Of a stretch of DNA of 64,000 nt, positions 11,491 through 22,610 are shown piece by piece; the stretch's first letter is position 1; every line of letters starts with the position of its first letter. Location: NCBI GenBank assembly GCA_947471745.1, contig CANJKZ010000934.1, forward strand, positions 124,001 through 188,000. Direction: 5' to 3'. Both the position numbers and the translations under genes were made by a program. Under the pieces are notes generated by a model. That model was not told where the DNA came from and made no database searches. It saw only the letters and a list, made by a program, of their open reading frames with translations. The stretch is from Closterium sp. Naga37s-1 (lineage: Eukaryota; Streptophyta; Zygnematophyceae; Desmidiales; Closteriaceae).

Positions 11491-11551
11491 CACTGACCCG
11501 CTACTTAACAAGCCCTTTTATCCCAATGGTCTAGTGGTTGGGATTCTGACA

Positions 11552-11625
11552 AGGTCCACTGGTGATCCCCGATTGATCCTAGGGAAGGGTTACAGGCTCG
11601 TTGTCCTGGGGGTTATGGGCGCACT
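11552..11625 (+). repeat. Truncated TRIM LTR
   Basis: Starts within the LTR (AGGTCCACTGGTGATCC) directly after the end of LTR3 with no internal segment between them. It stops at GCACT, where element B begins, so B inserted into this LTR. Confidence 0.8.
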
Positions 11626-12062
11626 TGTTGGAAACAATAACTCAAACGCTTCTGAAGTATCGAACTATTGATACGAAACGAAGCAGACTATAGTGAAGCA
11701 ACACGAGTCAACAGAAGCAACCGCTGGAGGTTACGCGAAGGTCAAAGGTCGCTGACCTTTGACTTGACGAAAACTACAGTGTGACAGCAAGGACACATAA
11801 CTGACCCGTTATCGAGCAGTTACCCGAGTCGGCACTGTATCGAACCGCAACAGCAAAACAGTTAAAGTAGAACCTTTTCATATTCCTTCTAATCATATAA
11901 AAAGCTTGTATCTCTTTGGTATTATCAACTTATCTTGTTCTCACACACTAGTACAAGGTGGTTCAATCAACTGTGATATTACAACGCTTCCGCAATTACA
12001 ACATCTACTTCAACACCTGATCTTAGCCTTGAAAGATCCAAAGGGCCTTTCTCAGCCCAACA
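11626..12062 (+). repeat. Left LTR of B
   Basis: 437 bp. Contains a palindromic GGTCAAAGGTC...GACCTTTGAC stretch and a TATA-like box (see 11896-11903). Confidence 0.9.
11896..11903 (+). promoter_or_regulatory. TATA-like box in the left LTR of B
   Basis: TATAAAAA near the middle of the LTR, the expected position for the element's own promoter; the same box is in the right LTR at 42019-42026. Confidence 0.55.
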
Positions 12063-12122
12063 TGGTATGAGAGCAGGCAGGGCAAGATCACTCTCTTAAA
12101 ATTACCTACAACAACGCAAGAC

Positions 12123-13269
12123 ATGGCAACACGGAAGGAGAGGAGCTCCTCCAACGGATCTCTCGGCACTACTCCTACTCCACCTCCAGCCTCTGGCCTA
12201 CAGACAGAAGAAGGCACAGCTACAAGACCAGCTGCGGAGTCAACGGAAACTCCCGGAAACCAAGCAGCAAGCTTCGACCCAAGTATGATGGAGAAATTCT
12301 TCTCCTTTATGTCCTTCTACGAGCAACACCAGCAAACAGTTCCTGCACAATCAAACAATAGCAACAACAACAGAGCAACGCCGATGAGTCTTGACGGTTC
12401 ATCCTACGCGCGCGGAAATTAGCAGCAACGCACCTTTGCCCCGTACGAGCCTCAACGCGGCTCCATCAGTTTCGTGCCACAACCGCAGTCTTTACCTGGA
12501 CAAGAAAGGACACTGGACGCGCTTCAGGTGCAATCGCAATTCGCACACGCTCTAAAATTACAAACGTCAACGCTTTTCGACGGAAATGATTTTTATACCT
12601 GGTCATTTGAATTTGAGCTGATGATGGAGGGCGCGCAAATTCTCGGATTCTTCGACGAATCCATGCCATATCTAGTACATGGGACACAGTACGGCAAGCA
12701 ACAGTACACATATCAGTCACTGATGGCGTACACGATACTCCTTCGAAACTTAACGCCAAACGAGCAGCAGAACATTCGGTCTTATCGAGGATACGGCAAC
12801 TCCGCCGAGCTGGCGTACGACCACCTGAAGAGCCTGTATCAAGCAACAGACAGCGTTAACCAGAGTCGTCTCATGGCACAGCTGACAACAGTGGAAATGA
12901 AACCCGGCGAAAAGGGAATGGCTTATATTAGCCGTTGTCGCGGACTGCGCGACAGACTCCTTCGATGCGGAGGATCAATATCTGAAGAAGCTTTTGTAAC
13001 AGTCATCATCGCCGGCCTTGGTCCTCATTGGCACTCCACTCGAGCACTCCTTCGAGCTCACGGGAAGATCTCCGAAGCAGCACTCTGCGCCGAAATTCAC
13101 GCTGAACAGCAGGATATGGATCTGCACGAAGAAATGCACAAGAAGAGAACGTCAGTACCAGAATTCGCGTTCCACACTCAACGACGCTACAACAACAGCA
13201 ATCGACAAAGCAACCGTCAGACTCAACAGTACGTCCCACCGTTCTGTCATCTTTGCAAGACGTCCGGAC
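12123..13269 (+). pseudogene. gag region of B
   Basis: Fossil gag of a Tnt1-like copia element. The N-terminal part is Ser/Thr/Pro-rich. The central UBN2-type gag segment carries motifs such as LFDGNDFYTWSFE, AYDHLKSLYQ and GLGPHWHS. It ends at the first half of a CCHC zinc knuckle (FCHLCKTSG), where element A is inserted. Confidence 0.85.
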
Positions 13270-13395
13270 TGTCAAACTTATCTGCTATAGTCTGTTTAGG
13301 CTGTAGTGGGGTAGTTCTTACAGGGTACAACACTTTTAGGTTTCCTATATGTACCCACCTGCTTTCTAGTTCATTCATTCGCTCACATTCTAACA
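13270..13395 (+). repeat. 5' LTR of A
   Basis: 126 bp, TGTCAAACTT...TTCTAACA. Very short for a copia LTR. Confidence 0.9.
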
Positions 13396-13499
13396 TGGTA
13401 TTATGAGCAGGTTCCCTAGTGGGAACGTTTTTTTTTAGGGGCCCACCACGATTTTTTTTCCTGCCCTGCCCGAAGCGCGCCTCGCGCCTGTTTCACCTG

Positions 13500-14110
13500 T
13501 GCCGACGCGCGCACCTGCCCTCGTGCCGCCCGTCGCGGCCCTGCCTTAGAGGCCCGTCGCGGCCCTGCCTTAGAGGCCCGTCGCGGCCCTACCCTAGTGC
13601 CGCCCGTCGCGGCCCTGCCTTAGAGGCCCGTCGCGGCCCTACCCTAGTGCCGCCCGTCGCGGCCCTGCCTTAGAGGCCCGTCGAGGCCCAGCCTTTGAGG
13701 CCCGTCACGGCCCTTCGCCGCCCGTTGCGGCCCTTAGCCGCCCGTCGCTGGCCCTAAGCCGCCCGTCGCGGCCCTGTTTCTCGCCGCGTACTGCGGCCCT
13801 GCCCCGCGGCCCTGCCTTCGCCGCCGCCACTGGCCCGTCCCGGCCCGTCCAGACCCGTCGCTGGCACGTCCCGGCTCGTTGCCGCCCGTCGCCGGCCCGT
13901 CGTCGCCCGTCGCAGCCCGTCACTGGCTCGTCGCTGGCCCGTTGCGGCCCTGCCTGTCGCCGCCCGTCGCTGGCCCTGCCCTGCAGCCGCCCTGTCGCGG
14001 CCCTGCCTTCGCCGCCCGTTGCGGCCCTGCCCTGCAGCCGCCCGCTGCGGCCCTGCCCTGCTGCCGCCCCAGTCGCGGCCCTGCCTGCACCCGCCCCTGG
14101 TAAGCACCCG
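13500..14110 (+). repeat. GC-rich repeat leader of A
   Basis: Degenerate tandem units of the type GCCCGTCGCGGCCCTGCC between the leader motif and gag. Open frames here on both strands are due to composition. Confidence 0.8.
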
Positions 14111-14289
14111 CGCCGCCCTGCTGCGCCGCGCCGCCCGGAGCTGAGCCGCGCCGCCCAGCCGAGCCGCGCCGCCCAGCCGAGCCGCGCGGCGCTACCGAGC
14201 CGCGCTGCCCTACTCCTTGCACTGTTACTGCTGCTATTGCCGCTTCTGCTGCCTCTGCTGCTACTGCTGCTACTGCTGCTACTGCTACT

Positions 14290-14833
14290 ATGGCTAGCCC
14301 TACTGTTCTCACCTTTGATGCTGAGGGGCGTGCAGTTGACTTTGACGTGTGGGTTGACGACCTGCAGCTCTTTCTTCAGTGTGACTCTAGGGATGGGGTA
14401 TCCCTTTTCGATCACACGTCCGGTGTCTCTACTGCACCTGCTGCCACTGCTGACAGTACTTTTCGCTCGCAGTGGACCACTCATGACGCTGTTGTTCGTC
14501 TTGCTGTTCGTAGTCACCTGCCGCCTGCTGAGCGCGCGCATTTTGGCCAGTACAAGACTGCTCAGTCCTTGTACGACGCTGTAGTTGCGCGCTACTCCTC
14601 CCCTGCCACTGCTGCCCTCAGCCGCCTCATGCTGCCGTACCTTTTCCCTGACCTTGCCGCCTTTGCCACAATCGCTGACCTAGTTGCTCACCTCCGCACT
14701 AGTGACGCCCGCTACCGCGCTGCCCTTCCCACTGAGTTCTGTGCCAAGAACCCCCCCCCCCCATGTACATCACCCTTTACTACCTAGTCACCCGCCTCCC
14801 TGACTCCCTTTCTTCAGTCAGGGACCACTTTCT
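14290..14833 (+). pseudogene. gag, N-terminal part, of A
   Basis: Starts MASPTVLTFDAEGRAVDFDV and contains the AERAHFGQYKTAQSLYDAVV segment typical of this gag family. It is interrupted at 14834 by element H. The same protein start is found in G on the other strand (36528). Confidence 0.82.
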
Positions 14834-14964
14834 TGTCAACATATATTTTATATGTGTTGTTTAGGTTAGTCTAGGTGTTACGTTTCTACTTACTTGCATG
14901 ATTAGGGTTTGCTATATCTAGGGTTGTACTTCACATTTTCTATCAATTCATTCTTATCGTAACA
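14834..14964 (+). repeat. 5' LTR of H
   Basis: 131 bp, TGTCAACATAT...TATCGTAACA, preceded by TTTCT. Confidence 0.9.
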
Positions 14965-15889
14965 TGGTATAGAGCTAGGTTTCCCTTAGGCGATTTTTCC
15001 CCTAGGCGATTTTTTTTCCCTTAGGCGAAATTTCTCTCGATAGTCTATGGGCCCACCACCCGCGCGCCTCGTAGCGACCCATAGCCCGAAGCGCCCTGCC
15101 CCGTAGAGCCCGAGTAGGTCGCGCCCCCCCGTCGACATCGCGCGTCACCCGTTTCTGCCCTGCGCCCCACCCGTTTTTGCCGTGCGTCACTCGTTTTCTG
15201 CCCCGCGCCCCACTCGTTTTACCCCGCGCGTTTCCCCCCAGCCCTCTAGCGCGCAGCAGACGAACGCGCGTAGCTGCGCGCGCAGCCTTAGTCGCACCCG
15301 CAGCTTCGCGCTAGTACGCCGCGGCCGCGCGCACGTGCAGCCCACCGTCTTAACCGCCCCCCAGACCTGAAAACCCGCCATTACAGACCTGAAAACCGCC
15401 GCCGAACTTGGAAACCCGCCGCCCCAGACCTGAAAACCGCCGCCCCAGACCTGACAACCGCCGCCCCACCTGGAAACCTGCTGCCCCACCCGTTCCAGGC
15501 ACCTCACCCGGGATCAGCCGCCCCACCCAGTCCTCTCCACCGCATTGAACCGCACAGAACTGCACATAACTGCACAGAACCGCACAGAACCGCCGCCTTA
15601 ACAGCTTCCCCACCTGAAAACCACCGCCCCAGACCTGACAACCGCCGCCCCACCTGGAAACCTGCTGCCCCACCCGTTCCAGGCACCTCACCCGGAATCA
15701 GCTGCCCCAGCCAGTCCTCTCCACCGCATTGAACCTCACAGAACCGCACAGTACTGCACATAACCGCACAGAACTGCACAGAACCGCCGCCTCACCCGTA
15801 GCCCGCTGCCTTAACAGCTTCCCCACCTGAAACCTGCCTCCCCACGACCTACCACACCCGCCGTCAGTAGCCCCAGCCGATTACACTGC

Positions 15890-16410
15890 CGCCAGCTACA
15901 CCAGCAGCAGCATAGGCTGCCCCCAGCGCACCAGCAGCAACGTAGGCTGCCCCCAGCAGAACCAGCAGAACCTGCAGAACCAGCAGAACCAGCAGAACCA
16001 GCAGCAGCGTAGGCTGCCCCCAGCAGAACCAGAAGCGGCATAGGCTGCCACCAGCGCACCAGCAGCAGCATTGGCTGCCCCCAGCAAAACCAGTAGCAGC
16101 TAAGGCTGCCCCCAGCAGAGCCAGAAGCAGCATAGGCTGCCCCCAGCGAACCAGCAGCAGCATAGGCTGCCGCCAGAGCACCAGCAGCAGCAGCATAGGC
16201 TGCCCCCAGCGCACCAGCAGCAGCTTAGGCTACCGCCAGCGCACCAGCAGCAGCTTAGGCAACTGCCTGCGCACTAGCAGCAGCATTGGCTGCCCCCTGG
16301 AGAACCAGTAGCAGCCTAGGCTGCCTCTCAGCAGAACCAGAAGCAGCACAGGTTGCCCCCAGCGCACCAGCAGCAGCTTAGGCTGCCCCCAGCAGAACCA
16401 GCAGCAGCAT
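15890..16410 (+). repeat. About 30-bp CAG-rich minisatellite in H
   Basis: Repeated units of CCAGCAGCAGCATAGGCTGC followed by CCCCAGC. It lies where gag would be expected. No gag motif can be read through it. Confidence 0.75.
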
Positions 16411-16418
16411 AGGCTCAC

Positions 16419-18802
16419 ATGGCATGTACTAGGGTTCTACAGCAGCAGGGTCAGCCGCAGCACTCCCGTCAGTTGGGGCCTGCGGGTCCAAAGTGTGGCG
16501 CCCCCAGCAGTGGCTCAGCTAGCAGTGGGCGAGACGTCGGCCCCTGCGGGTACCGGGCCCTGACAGGCCCTGGTGCTGGCACTACCTGCTGGAGTCCTGA
16601 CCACACTGCGTCCAGCTGCTACCGTCGACTCGACGACCTCCACCGTGAGCGTTTTGGTCCTCACGCTATTACACCGCACTGGCCTTCGCGCCTTCGCCAG
16701 CGCACTACTGCACCAGTTGAGTCTCACCTGCCTGGTCTAGGACCCTTTCCGGCTGCACGAGTAGAGACCTGTGTTTCCAGTCTTGGTGCGTGTGTTGTTT
16801 CCAGTCCCGGCGCCTCTGAGGGTCTTTGTGTAGAAGCTGCAGCTACCACTAGTCTAGCACTAGCCTTTGTAGCTGGTTCGGGTGCGACCCCACAGACTGC
16901 ACAGCTTTCCTTCACCCTAGATTCTGGAGCGTCCAGCTGTTTCTTTCGCGACTGTACCGACCTCACACCACTGCGCACTCCAGTCACTGTCGCCTTGGCT
17001 GACCCCTCTGTGGGACGTGTAGTTGCTAGCAGCACCACCACTCTTCCGTGTCCGGCGGCTCCCTCAGGTTTTCTTACATGTTACTACACCCCTTCGTTCT
17101 CTAGGAACTTGGTGGGTGTCAGTCACCTTCACGACCTAGGCGTAGTCACTACTTTCCCACTGGACGAGCCTGTTGCCTCCTGCACTGTCGGTGCCACTGG
17201 GGCGCCCCTGGCCACATTCCACAGAGAGCCGGGATCTGGTCTGTACTCACTACACACTGGGTCCCACCACACTGAGTCGGGTCAGGTCAGGTCAGGTCAG
17301 GTAGCTCCTGTGTCGTGTGACTGTCGGTCCCTCACCCACCCGTCGGTCCTCTGGCACCACCGTCTAGGTCACCCGTCGTTCCCGCGTCTCAGTAGGATGG
17401 CACGTTACCGTCTGGTCTCAGGTCTCCCAGGGTCGCTTGCACCGCTTCCCCGCTCGCCTAAGCCGCTGTGCACTCCTTGCGTCGAGGGTCGGCAGCGCGC
17501 TGCCCCTCACTCCTCCTCGTTCCCCCCCACCACGGCTCCCTTCGAGACCCTGCACTTGGACGTCTGGAGCCCCTCTCCGGTCCTTGGCCCACGTCAGGAG
17601 CGCTACTTCCTGATTGTGGTGGACGACTACTCCCGCTACACCACGGTTTTCCCCTTGCGATGGAAGGCCGACGTGCCTACCGTCCTCGAGCCGTGGCTAC
17701 TAGCGTGGGGTGGCGCCCAGGGCCTGTGTGGGCTTCGCCTACACTCGGACCGTGGTGGTGAGTTTTCTTCCACTCGCCTGGAGACGTTCTGTCAGGGTCG
17801 GGGGATCATCCAGTCTTACACGCTACCAGCATCACCGCAGCAGAACGGGGTAGCCGAGCGACGCATCGGCCTGGTCATGGAGGTTGCCCGGACCTCCATG
17901 TGCCATGCCGGTGCCCCCCAGTTCTTGTGGCCCCAGGCAGTCCGCTACGCCGCGCACCAGCTGAACCTGTGGCCCAGTGACGCACGGCCAAGGGTGACGC
18001 CGGTCTCCCTTTGGACAGGTTCTCCGGGCGTAGCAGCTGACTTCCGCGTCTGGGGTTGTCTGGCTCACGTTCGCGCCCCTGGCGCGAACAAGTTGTCTCC
18101 GCGCACTCGTGCCTGCGTCTTTCTTGGCTTCCCTTTGGACGCCTCCGGCTGGGTGTTCTACGACCCGGTCACCTACCAGTTCTTCGCTTCGCAGGACGTC
18201 ACGTTCGACGAGTCTGTCTGTTACTACAGGAGTCGCCCCCACCGAGGTACTCAGGCCTTTTTCCCCCCGCTGTTCCTCACCCTTGAGCCCCCACCAGTCG
18301 CCCCGGTAGCCCCCCCCCCTTCGCGTCCTGCCCCGTCAGGTGTGTCGCACGTCACTCCGCAGTCTTCCCCCCCGCAGCGTCCAGTCCCTGTCGTGTCTGG
18401 GGGTGCGGGAGGTGCAGTTGCGGAGGGTGAGGGTACTGGGGCTGCAGGAGCTGGTGGTGTCGGCTCTGGGGGTGCAGGGGTTGTGGGCGTGGAGGTCACT
18501 CCTGTGGAGGACACGGCAGCCTCGACTCGGCGGCCTCGCCCTGCCTCACCCCCTGGCTTCCCGTCCGTCCCGCAGTTTCCTCCTCCTTCTTCTCTGCGGT
18601 CGGTTGCTGCGGAGCCTGGGGGTGTTCCTGCGGGAGGTACTGGAGGCCCCGGGGGTGTCGGTGGTGGAGGTGCTGGTTCTGGGGGTGCTGGAGCTGGAGG
18701 CACTGGCACTGTGGCGCCTACACCGCGCACTGTACGTTTCCTGACCCGTGAGCAGCGTCTCCTCCGGTTGGAGAGGGAGGAGCGTGAGCGATTTGAGAGG
18801 GC

Positions 18803-18855
<53 letters not shown>

Positions 18856-19049
18856 GAGTAGAGGAGGAGTCACAGCAGCAGCACGAGAGGGTAGCGCAGG
18901 AGTCCCGGTCGCAGCAGCGGGTGCAGCTGCAGCCGCAGCAGGAGAGGGTAGAGGAGGAGTCACGGCCGCACCAGGAGAGGGTAGAGCAGGAGTCCCGCCC
19001 GCAGCAGCAGGTGCAGTTACAGACACAGCAGGAGAGAGTAGAGGAGTAG
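16419..19049 (+). pseudogene. Protease-integrase part of pol of H
   Basis: Long frame of a copia polyprotein. It has a Cys/His-rich segment (CWSPDHTASSC), an aspartic protease motif (FTLDSGASS), GAG-pre-integrase (LWHHRLGHPSFPRL), an integrase core with the HSDRGGEF and NGVAERRIG segments, then a Gly/Ala-rich tail and a polyglutamine run. Described as a part of a fossil element. Confidence 0.87.
18803..18851 (+). repeat. (CAG)n microsatellite coding polyglutamine in H
   Basis: About 16 CAG units in the linker between integrase and RT, followed by longer QQERVEEES-type repeats to about 19240. Confidence 0.9.
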
Positions 19050-20028
19050 TAATGGCCGCACCAGGAGAGGGTAGAGCAGGAGTCCCACCCGCAGCAGCAG
19101 GTGCAGTTACAGACGCAGCAGGAGAGAGTAGAGGAGGAGTCACGGCAGCAGCAGGAGAGGGTAGCGCAGGAGTCCCGGTCGCAGCAGCGGGTACAGCTGC
19201 AGCCGCAGCAGGAGAGGGCAGAGGCGGAGCCACAGGAGCAGCAGCAGGGGCCGGTACCGTCGCAGCAGACGCCAGAGGAGGCGGAGCAGCAGCGACTGCG
19301 ACTACGCGACCTCCCTGACCCAGCACCTGCACGCTTTGTTCATGGTCCCCTGTCGTCCCCTCCTGTTCCACCAGTTGAGTCCCTTTCCTCCTCCCAGTGG
19401 ACTCGTCGTCCTCCCCTCAGTCGTGCTGTGTCTCCACAGCCCCGTCGGTCCCGTTACCGTGCAGACGGTCCGTTTCACCTTGTTCTCCGCTCTCGTGTTC
19501 CACCTCCTCCTGTCCTTCCACAGCCCCCTGAGTCGTCCCTCACTGTGCTTCACGACCCGTTGTCCGACTACCTCCGTGCCTCCCGTCCTGTCGTCTCCCG
19601 TGTTTTGTCCGCGTTGGTCACTCACCCGACTGCACCTCTGTCGTCTGTCTCAGCACTTGTTACCACTGTCTCTGGCTTTGCCTCTTCCCACCGCCTTGAC
19701 TACGCCGCTCACTTGGTGAGTGGCCCTGCACGTTCTCCGTCCTCTGGGGGTGCTCCTGTCTTTCCCCTGGAGGTCGTAGAGGACAGGCAGTTCGAGCTTG
19801 GTTTTCTTGCGGCCGTTGTTCCTCATCTCTGCGCCATGCTGCTTGCCCCTGAAGGGGATCCAGACGCCCTTGACATCCCGATCCCTCGCACTCACGCCGA
19901 GGCGGTCTCGGGACCCTGGGCTTCGTACTGGATAGCAGCTGAGGAGGCAGAGATGGCATCTTATAGGTCCACAGGCACTTGTCCCACCACTTGGGACGAA
20001 TGTCGTCAGTGGCCGATGGCTCTACAAG

Positions 20029-21435
20029 GTGAAGCGGCCGCCTGGATCACCACCTGTGTTCAAGGCACGCTATGTTGCGAGAGGCTTCAGTCAGCGAGAG
20101 GGGGTGGACTTCTTCCAGACCTTCGCTCCCACCCCGAAGATGAGTACTCTTCGGGTGTTGCTGCATATTGCAGCCCAGCGCGACTACGAGTTGCACTCCT
20201 TGGACTTTTCCACCGCGTTCCTTCAGGGGAGCCTGCACGAGCAGATCTGGCTGCGTCGCCCGCCTGGCTTCACTGGCTCTTTCCCACCTGGGACCCAGTG
20301 GCAGCTGCGTCGACCAGTCTACGGCCTGCGTCAGGCCCCACGTGAGTGGCACGACACACTTCGCTCGACCCTTGCAGCTCTTGACTTCTTTCCGTCGTCT
20401 GCTGACCCGTCACTGTTCGTTCGCCGTGGCTCGACCCCGTTCTTTGTCCTGGTCTACGTCGACGACCTAGTGTTCGCCACCCCCGACCGACGCGCGCTGG
20501 CCTCCGTGAAGGAGGAACTGCAGAGGAGACACACTTGCACTGACCTTGGTGAGCTGCAGCACTACCTTGGCCTGCAGATCACCAGGGACAGGGCAGCTCG
20601 CACCATTACGCTGACTCAGTCGCATATGGTCGAGCAGATCCTCACGCGGTTTCGCTTCCCGTTCTCCAAGGTACAGCTCACCCCTCTTGGTGTGGATCAT
20701 GGGCTCACGGCTCCACCTTCGGACGAGTCATTTGAGTCCAGTGGTCCATATCCTGAGCTGGTGGGTTGTCTCATGTACCTGATGACCTGTACTCGCCCAG
20801 ACCTAGCTTACCCTCTTAGCGTCCTTGCGCGCTTTGTTGCGCCTGGGAGACACCGACCTTCCCACTGGTACGCTGCTAAGAGGGTGGCGAAGTATGTGGC
20901 GAGTACATCAGGCATGGGACTTGTCCTTGGAGGGAAGCAGCCAGTTACACTCACAGGTTACTCGGACTCGTCGTGGGCCGACGACGCGGAGACGCGTCGG
21001 TCTACACAGGGGTACTCCTTTAGCCTCGGGGCAGGTGCTGTTTCGTGGCGGTCGACTCGGGCGTCGTCTGTCGCCGGTTCCAGCTGTGAGGCAGAGGTGT
21101 ACGCTGCGGCCATGGCCGCTCAGGAGCTTCGCTGGCTGTCTTTCCTTCTCACCGACCTTGGTGAGCGGCCTCGCTCTCCCCCAGTCTTGTTCGCCGACAA
21201 CAGGTCTGCTGTCCTGTTGTGTGAGGAGCCCCGACTGGTTGGGAAGGCGAAGCACATCCAGCTTCGTTACTTCCTTCTGCGTGAGTTGCAGCAGCGTGGA
21301 CAGGCACTCGTTCGACGTGTGGTCTCTGAGGCCAACACGGCAGATATCTTCACCAAGGCGTTGCCGCCTTGTGACCACCAGCGTTTCTGCACCCAGCTTG
21401 GCCTTGTGCCTGCCCGTCCTCACTTGCTTGCTTAG
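20029..21435 (+). pseudogene. RT-RNase H part of pol of H
   Basis: Copia reverse transcriptase with ARGFSQREGVDF, the TAFLQG segment, the YVDDLVFA catalytic motif and a PDLAYPLSVLARF segment, followed by the RNase H region (SCEAEVYAA, EANTADIFTKAL). Best preserved pol end in the window. Confidence 0.9.
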
Positions 21436-21651
21436 AGATGCCTTGTTCTGCATGTCTTGTACTCTTGCATCTCTTTATATTTGCTATGTACCTGCATGTG
21501 GACTGGCCTTGTGGCCCCTTGCTTGCTCTCGGAGTGTGTGGTGACTTTGAGCTCCACCCTGAGATTTGTCTTGTTCTTGTAGACTGGTCTTGTGACCGTT
21601 GCTTGCTCTTGTTGTTTCTACAGGACTTCCGTCACCTAGACTATGGGGGTG

Positions 21652-21782
21652 TGTCAACATATATTTTATATGTGTTGTTTAGGTTAGTCTAGGTGTTACG
21701 TTTCTACTTACTTGCATGATTAGGGTTTGCTATATCTAGGGTTGTACTTCACATTTTCTATCAATTCATTCTTATCGTAACA
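21652..21782 (+). repeat. 3' LTR of H
   Basis: 131 bp, no difference seen from 14834-14964; the short purine tract GGGGG precedes it and TTTCT follows. Confidence 0.9.
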
Positions 21783-21787
21783 TTTCT

Positions 21788-22610
21788 CTCCCTTTGCCCC
21801 ACCGAGCTGACTGTCGACCTGCTAGAGGAGCGCCTTGCTGCAGCTGAGAAGAGTATCTTAGCTGTAGGTGCTTCTCACGGCGACCGTCGCACCCCTTTCT
21901 TTGAGGGGTGTTCCCCTGTCCCCCTTCTCCCCTCTGTTGCTTCTGCTGCTGCTGTCGATCTCGTTGGCACTGAGGAGGTCGGAGCTGCGTCTGCCCCTAG
22001 TGGGAGACGCCGCAACAGCAAGGGCAAGGGGAGCAAGGGTGGTGGAGGGGGCGGCGGGGGGGGCGGTGGTGGAGGTGAAGGAGGCGGAGGGGGTGGCGGT
22101 GGAGGTGGGGGTGGTACCGGGAGTGGGGGCTTCAGTGGCGGCGGTGGAGGTGGTGGAGGCAGCGGCGGAGGTGGTGGAGGCAGCGGCGGAGGTGGTGGAG
22201 GCAGCGGCAGCGGTGGTGGAAGTGGCGGCGGCGGTGGTGCTGGTCGAGGTGCAGCCGCGCAGCGTGGAGGCTTTGGTGGTAGCCAGCGCCAGCAGCAGCC
22301 GCGCTCCCGTGAGACCCCGTCGGCCCAGCAGCTTCGTGAGTGGTACGCTGGGCGTGGGAGGTCTGGGGGTGCTGGTCCCTGCACTTACGTTCTTCGCACC
22401 GGCAGTCGTCGTGGGGAGGTGTGTGGACTGCCACACACTACGCAGCGCTGCTTCGGTCGCTTGACTGACGCCTGGCGTGCCCAGTTTCCTGACGCTGTTG
22501 AGCTCCCTCGCTGGCATGATCTGCTTCTCCAGAATGTGCCTATCTTTGATCTTGATTTCGATGCTATCCTTGCTGCCATGTATGCTTTGACTGATAGTGC
22601 TGAGGGGTGA
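21788..22610 (+). pseudogene. gag, C-terminal part, of A
   Basis: Resumes after H. Contains a basic patch, a polyglycine tract of roughly 80 residues (about 22030-22250), and an unusual Cys/His cluster (CGLPHTTQRC) that may be a variant zinc knuckle. The Gly-rich tract is also present in G at about 35560-35750 on the minus strand. Confidence 0.75.

Larger units (their letters stand above)
8739..11551 (+). mobile_element. Tandem TRIM array with a MITE and element C nested inside
   Basis: Small LTR units in tandem. LTR1 is 8739-8876. The internal segment is 8877-8945. LTR2 is 8957-9095, preceded by an 11-bp repeat of its own start. The second internal segment is 9096-9163, interrupted by the MITE. 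LTR3 is 9705-9786, continued at 11496-11551 after element C. The LTRs are 138-139 bp with TGTCAGAGG...TTCTGACA ends. Each internal segment starts with a primer site of the TGGTATCAGAGC type and ends in a G-run polypurine tract. The left flank has GGACG; no matching duplication follows on the right because other elements are inserted there. Confidence 0.85.
14834..21782 (+). mobile_element. Ty1/copia element H, 6949 bp
   Basis: LTRs of 131 bp at 14834-14964 and 21652-21782 look identical, so the insertion is recent. The perfect 5-bp target duplication TTTCT (14829-14833 and 21783-21787) lies inside the gag of A. The primer site is TGGTATAGAGC directly after the LTR and the leader motif GGGCCCACCA is at 15049-15058. 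It has a long protease-integrase reading frame (16419-19049), a Gln/Glu-rich linker and an RT-RNase H frame (20029-21435). A gag of the A/G kind is not recognisable; that region holds a CAG-rich minisatellite. Nearly whole, with about two breaks in pol. Confidence 0.92.

Noticed and set aside
13705-14541. 278-codon minus-strand frame opposite the leader and gag of A
   Set aside because: Shadow of the GC repeat and of the gag frame; no domain, Gly/Arg composition set by the repeat.
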